From the NCBI GenBank assembly GCA_024635735.1, contig JAGXII010000171.1, positions 1 through 8,104 on the forward strand: a stretch of 8,104 nt of DNA. The letters run 5' to 3'. A program made the translations under genes and the position numbers. Source of the stretch: Christiangramia sp. (GTDB taxonomy: Bacteria; Bacteroidota; Bacteroidia; Flavobacteriales; Flavobacteriaceae). The notes under the pieces were generated by a model, which ran no database searches, had not been told where the DNA came from, and saw only the letters and a program-made list of their open reading frames with translations. Below are positions 1 to 6,018 of the stretch, in pieces; position 1 is the stretch's first letter; every line of letters starts with the position of its first letter.

Positions 1-622
1 GCACCATTTCTTCGGAAAGCCCCATTTTATCCAGAACTTCTTTAGCCAGTTTTCCTTTTGGGAAATTCCATAGTGCAGCTTCAGACAAGCCCGAAGTGGT
101 AGTTTGTGCAACCCCTGATAGTTTAGCCGCAATAAAATCTCCTGGAAGCATCATATATCTCGCTTCAGCATATACTCCAGGTTCATTCATTTTCACCCAC
201 TTCAGTTTAGAAGCGGTAAAGTTTCCTGGACTACCCAGAATCTGTTGCTGGCAGTTTTCTTTTCCTATTGCTTCAAAAGCATCGTTACCAATATCTACTG
301 CCCTACTGTCACACCAGATGATAGAAGGTCTAACGGGATTGAGATTCTCATCTGTAAGTACCAAACCATGCATTTGGTAGGCGATACCAATTGCTTTAAT
401 TTTTTTCAGATCTATCTGATGCTTCTTCGAAATTCCTCCAAGGCCTTCTTTTACATATTTCCACCATATTTCAGGATTTTGTTCTGCCCACCCGAATTTT
501 GGAGCAATTATTTCCATTTCAGATTCTGGAAGCATTTCCGAGCAAATGACTTCGCCTTTTTCAGCATCAAATACTGAAAGTTTTACGGAAGAACTTCCTA
601 AGTCTATTCCTAAAAAAAACAT
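1..622 (-). CDS. xylB: Xylulokinase, FGGY family (partial, N-terminal 207 codons)
   Basis: This gene reads leftward from ATG at 622-620 and is still open at position 1, so only the amino-terminal FGGY_N half is visible; full-length family members have roughly 490-500 residues. Xylulokinase phosphorylates D-xylulose with ATP in the cytoplasm, giving xylulose 5-phosphate for the pentose phosphate pathway. Visible motifs are GIDLGSSSVK at residues 5-14 (the ATPase-fold phosphate loop), YQMHGLV at 82-88 (the sugar-binding Met-His of xylulokinases), IIWCDSRA at 101-108, PGNFTASKLKWVK at 132-144 and MLPGDFIAAKLSG at 158-170. The catalytic Asp of the C-terminal half lies outside the window. The start is well placed because the GIDLG strand normally begins a few residues after Met. 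It lies 27 bp downstream of the symporter stop on the same strand, so the two are probably cotranscribed. Related FGGY kinases such as ribulokinase or glycerol kinase fit less well because of the QMHG and WCDSRA motifs. Confidence 0.93.
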   Translation of the reverse strand, partial: MFFLGIDLGSSSVKLSVFDAEKGEVICSEMLPESEMEIIAPKFGWAEQNPEIWWKYVKEGLGGISKKHQIDLKKIKAIGIAYQMHGLVLTDENLNPVRPSIIWCDSRAVDIGNDAFEAIGKENCQQQILGSPGNFTASKLKWVKMNEPGVYAEARYMMLPGDFIAAKLSGVAQTTTSGLSEAALWNFPKGKLAKEVLDKMGLSEEMV

Positions 623-649
623 ATACTATTACTAATTTTTGATTCTGAT

Positions 650-2269
650 TTATTCTCCATTAAAAAAGATCATAACCGCAGCGACGATGGCCACAACAAT
701 TATGGAAATTACAATGTCTTTCCAGTTATAACTGTTCTTGTTATTACATCTTTCCTCATCGGTAATTGTAGAGAAGGTCATATTAAGTGTCTTCTCTGCG
801 CTAGGCTCCTTAGTAAGCAAACTTACCACCACCAGTAATACGATGCAGAAAAGAAAGAACCAGGCTCCAAATGCCAGAAAGTTAATATCTCCAAGGTAAT
901 ACAAGATTCCGTCAGGATTGAGACTGTTTTTTATAATTTCAAGAAAAATCCTGGAAGCTCCCACGATTAGTCCAACCACCAGGGTTGTAAAAGCAGCGGG
1001 AGCATTAATCCTCTTATAGAAAATACCAAGTAAGAATACTGCAGTAATCGGCGGTGCGATGTAAGACTGTACACTTTGTAAATATTCATATAATACTCCG
1101 GAGATATTCGCCATAATCGGGATCCAGATGATCCCGATAATTACCACGACCACTGTTGCGATTTGCCCGGTTCTTACCAATTTTTTCTCAGGGGTATTGG
1201 GTCTTAATTTTTTATAGATATCTACCGTAAATAAGGTGGAGCACGAGTTAAAAACCGAAGCAAGAGAACTCATAAGAGCCGCAAGTAAACCGGCAGCAAC
1301 CAAACCTCGTAACCCAGAGGGCAATAAATTACTCATTAATACTGGAAATGCTTCATCTGGAGAATCCCACTGCAATTCACCTCTCATTTTTAAGGTAAGC
1401 GCGATGATACCGGGAATCAAAAATAAAAATACAGGAAGTAGTTTTAAAAGAGCTCCGAAAATGGTTCCTCTTCTGCCCTCCTTAATATTTCTGGCTGTTA
1501 GGGTTCTTTGAACGATATATTGATCTGTACACCAATACCAAATCCCCACGATAGTACTTGAAATCAACAACGTTGGCCACGGAAAATCGGGATCGCTTGC
1601 AGATCTCCACATATCAAGATATTCAGGCCCCACAGTTTCCTGTATACTGCTCCAGCCTCCAACGGTATCTAAACCTACAATAGTTAATGTCGCAGCTCCA
1701 ATTACAAGAACCACAGCCTGTAAAGCTTCCGTATAAACCACGGCTTTCATTCCTCCAAGCACTGTGTAAATTCCTGTAAGGACTACGGTTGAAAGTGCTC
1801 CGGTCCAGAAATCTATCCCAAGTAAGGCCGAAACCACTATTCCCCCCGCATAAATAGTAACCGATATTTTAGTAAGAACATAGGCTATTATTGAAAATAT
1901 AGACAGTACCCATCTTGATCTGGCATCAAATCTTTTTTCTAAGAATTCAGGCATTGTGAACACTCCACTACGTGCATAAAAAGGCAGGAAGACCCATCCT
2001 AATAAAAGCACTACCCAGGCATGTAATTCATATATAAGCATGGGCAGTTTGTCGCCAGCCCCAGCTCCGGCTAATCCTACTACATGTTCCGAGCCAATGT
2101 TGGAAGCGAAAATAGAAGCTCCAACAACAAACCATCCTACATTCCTTCCCGCAAGAAAATAATCTTCAGTATTATCTTTATTACTTCTAATAACCCAGAC
2201 AGCTATTCCGGCCAGGATAAGAAAATAAAAGCAAATAAAAATCCAGTCAAGAGAATCTAAGGTTTGCAT
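650..2269 (-). CDS. Sodium/sugar symporter of the SSS (SGLT) family
   Basis: A complete 539-residue inner-membrane protein of the solute:sodium symporter family, close in length to Vibrio vSGLT, with many hydrophobic segments from residue 8 to 537. It should couple Na+ entry to monosaccharide uptake. The sequence is strikingly like animal SGLT1: GASIFASNIGSEH (50-62), WYWCTDQYIVQR (244-255), LMSSLASVFNS (332-342) and YLQSVQSYIAPP (396-407). Residues matching the SGLT1 sugar site are present by eye: N57, H62, E81, W244-Y245, K276 and Q398. The adjacent serines S334-S335 match the Na2 site. It is the first gene of a leftward operon with xylulokinase and is divergent from the Nudix regulator, so a pentose, probably D-xylose, is the likely cargo. 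That substrate is inferred from context; glucose or galactose remain possible. The start at 2269 gives a normal N-terminus just before the first membrane helix, and 180 bp of control DNA lies upstream. Confidence 0.92.
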   Translation of the reverse strand: MQTLDSLDWIFICFYFLILAGIAVWVIRSNKDNTEDYFLAGRNVGWFVVGASIFASNIGSEHVVGLAGAGAGDKLPMLIYELHAWVVLLLGWVFLPFYARSGVFTMPEFLEKRFDARSRWVLSIFSIIAYVLTKISVTIYAGGIVVSALLGIDFWTGALSTVVLTGIYTVLGGMKAVVYTEALQAVVLVIGAATLTIVGLDTVGGWSSIQETVGPEYLDMWRSASDPDFPWPTLLISSTIVGIWYWCTDQYIVQRTLTARNIKEGRRGTIFGALLKLLPVFLFLIPGIIALTLKMRGELQWDSPDEAFPVLMSNLLPSGLRGLVAAGLLAALMSSLASVFNSCSTLFTVDIYKKLRPNTPEKKLVRTGQIATVVVVIIGIIWIPIMANISGVLYEYLQSVQSYIAPPITAVFLLGIFYKRINAPAAFTTLVVGLIVGASRIFLEIIKNSLNPDGILYYLGDINFLAFGAWFFLFCIVLLVVVSLLTKEPSAEKTLNMTFSTITDEERCNNKNSYNWKDIVISIIVVAIVAAVMIFFNGE

Positions 2270-2309
2270 ATTCTTAATTAAATTAAAATTAATAGATAAA
2301 ATACCAATA

Positions 2310-2374
2310 ACTTATAGTATATTTGACTACAAGTGTAGTAAATATTTGCTTAGTTTTTAGGTTTAGACTATAGT
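2310..2374. promoter_or_regulatory. Candidate operator cluster for the pentose regulator
   Basis: The divergent spacer holds three ACT...AGT dyads. The best is 2326-2339, two perfect 6-bp arms (ACTACA and TGTAGT) around AG, with further TT/AA matches one base outside. A second is the perfect 8-bp palindrome ACTATAGT at 2367-2374, its centre 38 bp from the first. A third, weaker one is ACTTATAGT at 2310-2318. Flanks are shared: the two stronger sites are preceded by G and followed by AA. Dimeric Nudix-winged-helix regulators bind palindromes between divergent genes, so this is the natural place for the adjacent regulator to act. The sites are seen directly; the assignment to this regulator is inference. 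Confidence 0.55.
2318..2325 (+). promoter_or_regulatory. Possible Bacteroidota -7 element for the regulator gene
   Basis: TATATTTG matches the Bacteroidota sigma factor -7 consensus TAnnTTTG exactly and abuts the best dyad (2326-2339). Transcription from it would begin inside that operator, which would suit autoregulation, with a leader of roughly 115-120 nt before the regulator start. No good -33 TTG is seen at the usual distance, and the DNA is AT-rich, so chance occurrence is likely enough to keep confidence low. Confidence 0.3.
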
Positions 2375-2437
2375 AATTTAGCTTTCAATATGTTATTTAA
2401 ATAAATAAAATTCATTTTTCACACTGAATCCTTCAAT

Positions 2438-2445
2438 TATATTTG
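2438..2445 (+). promoter_or_regulatory. TATATTTG just upstream of the regulator start
   Basis: A second exact TAnnTTTG match ends four bases before the ATG at 2450. If it is a true -7 element, transcription would start at about the start codon, giving a leaderless message or favouring the internal Met at 2504. No matching -33 TTG is visible. It may simply be the A/T-rich upstream sequence common before Bacteroidota start codons. Confidence 0.2.
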
Positions 2446-2449
2446 AATA

Positions 2450-3169
2450 ATGAAGAAAAAACTGATCAATCAGGAGACCGGAGAACTTGAGAGCAGTAGT
2501 GTTATGAAATCTATTACTATAGATTGCGTAATTTTTGGGTTCCAGAATGGAAGTCTTGAAATTTTACTCGTAAAACATGGTAGAGGGATTAGAAAAGGTG
2601 ACTGGGGCTTGCCTGGTGGCTGGATCAAAAAGAATGAAGGCATAGATGAAGCAGCCATCCGGTTGCTCAAAGAGCTCACGGGACTTCAAAATATATTCCT
2701 GGAACAGCTAAAGGCCTTTGGAAAACCCGATCGTTTTCCCATGGGCCGTGTTATTACAATTGGATATTATGCTTTGATCAATAAAGAAAAATACAACATA
2801 AAGGCTGGATTTACTGCTTCAGAAGCAGTTTGGTTTAAAATTGATAAAATTCCAGGTCTTATTTACGACCACAATGAGATTCTTAATTTTAGTATTCAGC
2901 AATTAAGAAGAAGAGTAAAGCAGGCTCCAATTGGTTTTAATTTACTACCCGAAAAATTTACTTTGTTACAGTTAATGAAGTTATACGAAGAAATATTAGG
3001 CATACCAATGGACAAACCTAATTTCCGTAGAAAATTTTTAGGTATGAAACTGCTGATAGATCTAAAAGAAAAGCAAAAAGATGTTTCACATCGTGCTGCA
3101 AAACTTTACCGTTTTGATAATAATACTTATAAAAAATTGACGGATAAAGGATTCAATTTTGAATTCTAA
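2450..3169 (+). CDS. Nudix-domain transcriptional regulator of pentose use (NrtR/AraR/XylR-like)
   Basis: A 239-residue protein with a Nudix fold at about residues 22-135 and a C-terminal winged-helix region at about 155-239 (motifs IGFNLLPEKFTLLQL at 161-175, NFRRKFLGMK at 191-200 and HRAAKLYRF at 214-222). This architecture belongs to NrtR-type regulators; in Bacteroidota such proteins control arabinose or xylose genes. The Nudix box runs from G57 to L79. G57, E63, R71, E75, G78 and L79 are kept, but the two other signature glutamates are leucine (L72 and L76), so pyrophosphohydrolase activity is unlikely and the domain probably serves as a ligand sensor. It is divergent from the symporter-xylulokinase operon across a palindrome-bearing spacer, which suggests local control by a pentose or its derivative; which ligand is not shown. 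The ATG at 2450 is used because it keeps the full open frame. M19 (2504) is a possible alternative, just before the ITIDCVIFGF strand. Confidence 0.88.
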   Translation: MKKKLINQETGELESSSVMKSITIDCVIFGFQNGSLEILLVKHGRGIRKGDWGLPGGWIKKNEGIDEAAIRLLKELTGLQNIFLEQLKAFGKPDRFPMGRVITIGYYALINKEKYNIKAGFTASEAVWFKIDKIPGLIYDHNEILNFSIQQLRRRVKQAPIGFNLLPEKFTLLQLMKLYEEILGIPMDKPNFRRKFLGMKLLIDLKEKQKDVSHRAAKLYRFDNNTYKKLTDKGFNFEF

Positions 3170-3235
3170 ATAATGCCTTTTTGGCAAGAAAAGTTAAGTT
3201 TTAGTTCATTATTTGATTAAGTTATATTTCAGTTT

Positions 3236-3469
3236 ATGAAATCCGATTATTTTAATAACCAGTTTTCATCAGTAGAAGATTTAAGGACGAAAGCAAAAAT
3301 GCGCATGCCCAATTTTGCTTTCGAATATTTAGACGGTGGTGGCAATGAAGATGTAAATATTACCCGAAATACTTCTAAAATCCGAAAAGTCAAATTACAA
3401 GCCAGATATCTGTATAAATTTTTAAATGACGGAAGGTGGTTGAACTACTCTTTATCATGGATTCTTTAA
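3236..3469 (+). pseudogene. FMN-dependent alpha-hydroxy-acid dehydrogenase, N-terminal remnant
   Basis: This 77-codon frame starts like an alpha-hydroxy-acid oxidising enzyme (L-lactate dehydrogenase/glycolate oxidase family): DYFNNQFSSVEDLRTKAKMR at residues 4-23, then FAFEYLDGGGNEDVNITRN at 27-45 and IRKVKLQARYL at 49-59. Family members are about 350-390 residues and bind FMN in a TIM barrel. Here similarity stops at about residue 62, so all FMN and catalytic residues are missing and only about 110 bp remain before the next gene. I read it as a gene decayed by a large deletion. It lies 66 bp after the regulator on the same strand, so it may once have been cotranscribed with it. The last residues (from about FLNDGRWLNYS) look like junction sequence. 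A functional short protein is unlikely but not excluded. Confidence 0.75.
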
Positions 3470-3491
3470 TAAAAATTGGAGAAATAAAATC

Positions 3492-3533
3492 AAAAAAGAA
3501 AGAAGTTTCAAGATTAAAATTTCTTTCTTTTTT
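3492..3533. terminator. Long A/T-rich hairpin, probable bidirectional terminator
   Basis: The 13-nt arms 3492-3504 and 3521-3533 (AAAAAAGAAAGAA and its exact complement) are perfect. The pairing extends inward through 3505-3508 with 3517-3520, including one G-U pair, leaving an 8-nt loop at 3509-3516. The right arm ends in a run of six T on the plus strand, and the left arm gives the same on the minus strand. It lies 22 bp after the dehydrogenase stub and 48 bp before the GH2 start, so it probably separates the regulator unit from the hydrolase unit. The stem is poor in G and C, so termination strength is uncertain. Confidence 0.6.
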
Positions 3534-3581
3534 ACACCGGGATCTGTAAAAAAGTGTATAATCTTATTTTAAAAACTGTTC

Positions 3582-6008
3582 ATGAGTTTAAAAAAATTAC
3601 CATTATTCCTACTCATCTTTACGGCATTAGTTTCGTGCCAGGATGAAACGGAAATAAAAGATTCTCAGCATAGAAAAGTAGCTTTTAATTCCGGCTGGCA
3701 GTTTCATTTGAATGACTCTGTAAAAGACCAGGATACTATTTCAGAAAATACCCGGTGGAGAAATATCGAGTTGCCTCACGACTGGAGCGTGGAAGGTGAG
3801 TTTGATAAAAAAAACCCTGCCGGAATAGGTGGTGGGGCTCTACCAGGTGGATTGGGTTGGTATAAAAAAAGCTTTAAGGTTGATGCTGAAGACAGCACAA
3901 AACTAACATCAGTTACTTTTGATGGGGTTTATCAGCACAGCGATGTATGGATCAATGGCCATCATCTCGGAAACCGCCCCAATGGCTATATAGGTTTTGA
4001 ATATAACCTTACTCCCTATCTCAATTATGGCGAGAAGGAAAATGTTATACTGGTAAAAGTTGATAATTCTATCCAACCTAATTCACGCTGGTATTCAGGT
4101 TCTGGAATCTATAGAAATGTGTGGTTGGAAACCACCAATAAACTGCATATCCCACAATGGGGAAGTTTTATTTCTACTCCCGCAGTTAGCAAAGACAGTG
4201 CTTCGGTTAAAATTCAGCTCACTGTTGCTAATGCTTATGCGGAAGCCAAGACTGCCACAATAAGTACTTCATTTTATTATGAGGGTACTAAAATTACTTC
4301 TGTTTCCGAAGAAATTAATATCGACGCAGATTCAGAAAAGAAAATCACTCAAAACAGCAGCATCCAAAATCCAAAATTATGGTCTGTTGAAAACCCTAAG
4401 CTTTATAAAGCCATTACTAAAATTTCAATAAATGGCGAACCCGTAGACCGTTATGAAACTACTTTCGGTGTAAGAAGCTTTCGCTTTGACGCTGAAAAAG
4501 GTTTTATTCTAAATGGAAAACGGGTGAAAATAAAAGGGGTTTGCCTTCACCATGATCTTGGTCCCTTAGGATCCGCGGTAAACACAAGGGCTATTGAGAG
4601 ACAGCTGGAGATTTTGAAAGAAATGGGAGTAAATGGAGTAAGGACCTCTCATAATCCACCTGCACCGGAACTGCTGGATTTGTGTGACAAAATGGGCTTT
4701 ATCGTCATGGACGAAGCTTTTGACATGTGGGAAAAGGCAAAAACTGAAAACGATTACAGCAATAGCTGGGAAAAGTGGCACGAAAAAGATCTAAAAGATC
4801 AGATTTTGCGCGACCGCAATCACCCCAGTGTCTTTATTTGGAGTATTGGAAACGAAATTCCCGAACAATGGAATGATCACGGAGCTGAAATCGCTGACGA
4901 ATTAGCAGGTATCACCCGCAAACTAGATCTAACCAGACCCATTACAGCGGCTATGAATCCCGCAAACCAGGGGAACAAAATAGCAACTTCGGGAGCTTTG
5001 GATATTATTGGGTACAACTATGCGCATGAAACATACACTAATCACAGGGAAAATTTTCCAGATATGCCTTTTATCGCCACCGAAACCACTTCGGCTTTGG
5101 AGACAAGAGGCTATTATGAATTTCCTTCAGACACCATTAAAATATGGCCGGTGAGCTGGGATAAAGTTTTTTCTGAAGGAAATCCTGATAATACGGTTTC
5201 GGCATTTGACCAGGTAAGAACGCCCTGGGGTTCTACCCATGAAGCGACCTGGAAAGTGATTAAAAAGCACGATTATCTTTCCGGATTTTATATCTGGACC
5301 GGTTTTGATTATATTGGTGAACCCACACCCTATATCTGGCCTTCCAGGAGTTCCTACTTCGGAATTGTTGATCTTGCCGGTTTTCCTAAAGATATTTATT
5401 ACATGTATAAAAGTGAATGGACAGATGATCCTGTGCTTCATATTTTGCCTCACTGGAACTGGGAAGAAGGACAAACCGTAGATGTTTGGGCCTATTATAA
5501 TAATGCCGATGAAGTTGAATTATTTCTGAATGGAAAATCTATGGGCACTAAACATAAGGAAGGTGACGATTTACATGTGATGTGGCGTTTCCCTTTTGAA
5601 CCCGGTACCTTAAAAGCCTTCTCCAGAAAAAATGGCGAAGTGGTTCTTGAAAAAGAAGTAAAAACAGCCGGAGAACCGTCAAAACTTAATCTAACGGCAG
5701 ACAGGCAAACCATAAAAGCCGATGGTAATGATCTTTCCTTTATCACGGTAAGCATTACCGATGAAAAAGGAACCCTTGCTCCGCGAGCAGATAATCTTAT
5801 AAAATTCAGCCTGGAAGGAAATGGTAAAATCGTAGGGGTGGCTAGTGGTGACCCCACCAATCATGAATCCTTTAAAGGCACTGAACATAGTGCAATGAAC
5901 GGCAAAGCCCTCGTTGTGGTGCAGTCAGAAAAAGAAGTCGGAAATTTAAAACTTACGGCAACTTCGGAAGGCTTAAAAGATGCCAGTTTAACAATAACCC
6001 TTAACTAA
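3582..6008 (+). CDS. Glycoside hydrolase family 2 lipoprotein, probable beta-galactosidase
   Basis: An 808-residue exported GH2 enzyme, probably cleaving terminal beta-galactosides from oligosaccharides. Residues 1-19 form a lipoprotein signal with lipobox LVSC, making C19 the lipidated residue. Domains by eye: sugar-binding jelly roll at about 32-185 (LPHDWSVEGEF at 64-74, WYSGSGIYRNVWL at 170-182), Ig-like at about 190-300, TIM barrel at about 302-605, a DUF4982-like beta domain at about 615-690, and a C-terminal Ig/invasin-like domain at about 698-808. The GH2 signature is visible at 349-382 (GVNGVRTSHNPP, DEAFDMW). The predicted acid/base is E425 in SIGNE and the predicted nucleophile is E501 in FIATET. 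It is separated by 10 bp from the GH31 gene and surely cotranscribed. The pairing suggests removal of galactose caps from xyloglucan side chains. Beta-glucuronidase or another GH2 specificity cannot be excluded by motif alone. Start chosen for the signal peptide. Confidence 0.9.
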   Translation: MSLKKLPLFLLIFTALVSCQDETEIKDSQHRKVAFNSGWQFHLNDSVKDQDTISENTRWRNIELPHDWSVEGEFDKKNPAGIGGGALPGGLGWYKKSFKVDAEDSTKLTSVTFDGVYQHSDVWINGHHLGNRPNGYIGFEYNLTPYLNYGEKENVILVKVDNSIQPNSRWYSGSGIYRNVWLETTNKLHIPQWGSFISTPAVSKDSASVKIQLTVANAYAEAKTATISTSFYYEGTKITSVSEEINIDADSEKKITQNSSIQNPKLWSVENPKLYKAITKISINGEPVDRYETTFGVRSFRFDAEKGFILNGKRVKIKGVCLHHDLGPLGSAVNTRAIERQLEILKEMGVNGVRTSHNPPAPELLDLCDKMGFIVMDEAFDMWEKAKTENDYSNSWEKWHEKDLKDQILRDRNHPSVFIWSIGNEIPEQWNDHGAEIADELAGITRKLDLTRPITAAMNPANQGNKIATSGALDIIGYNYAHETYTNHRENFPDMPFIATETTSALETRGYYEFPSDTIKIWPVSWDKVFSEGNPDNTVSAFDQVRTPWGSTHEATWKVIKKHDYLSGFYIWTGFDYIGEPTPYIWPSRSSYFGIVDLAGFPKDIYYMYKSEWTDDPVLHILPHWNWEEGQTVDVWAYYNNADEVELFLNGKSMGTKHKEGDDLHVMWRFPFEPGTLKAFSRKNGEVVLEKEVKTAGEPSKLNLTADRQTIKADGNDLSFITVSITDEKGTLAPRADNLIKFSLEGNGKIVGVASGDPTNHESFKGTEHSAMNGKALVVVQSEKEVGNLKLTATSEGLKDASLTITLN

Positions 6009-6018
6009 TTTCAACAAT

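Noticed and set aside
96..577. Overlapping open frames on the plus strand at 96-380 and 245-577
   Set aside because: They are antisense to the clearly homologous xylulokinase frame and their translations resemble no family I know.
2393..2404. 12-bp palindrome TTATTTAAATAA in the divergent spacer
   Set aside because: Made only of A and T in AT-rich DNA and unlike the ACT...AGT dyads; likely chance.
3174..3186. TGCC-TTTTT-GGCA hairpin after the regulator stop
   Set aside because: Only four base pairs, with the T-run in the loop rather than after the stem; too weak to call a terminator.
3223..3230. TATATTTC as a -7 box before the dehydrogenase stub
   Set aside because: One mismatch to TAnnTTTG, no -33 TTG at the right distance, and too close to the start codon.
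3470..3581. Promoter for the GH2-GH31 operon
   Set aside because: A promoter is expected between the hairpin and 3582, but I found no TAnnTTTG or convincing -33 element, so none is annotated.
4566..5888. Several minus-strand open frames of 65-121 codons inside the GH2 gene
   Set aside because: They lie opposite a well-supported GH2 frame with conserved motifs throughout, and look like shadow frames.
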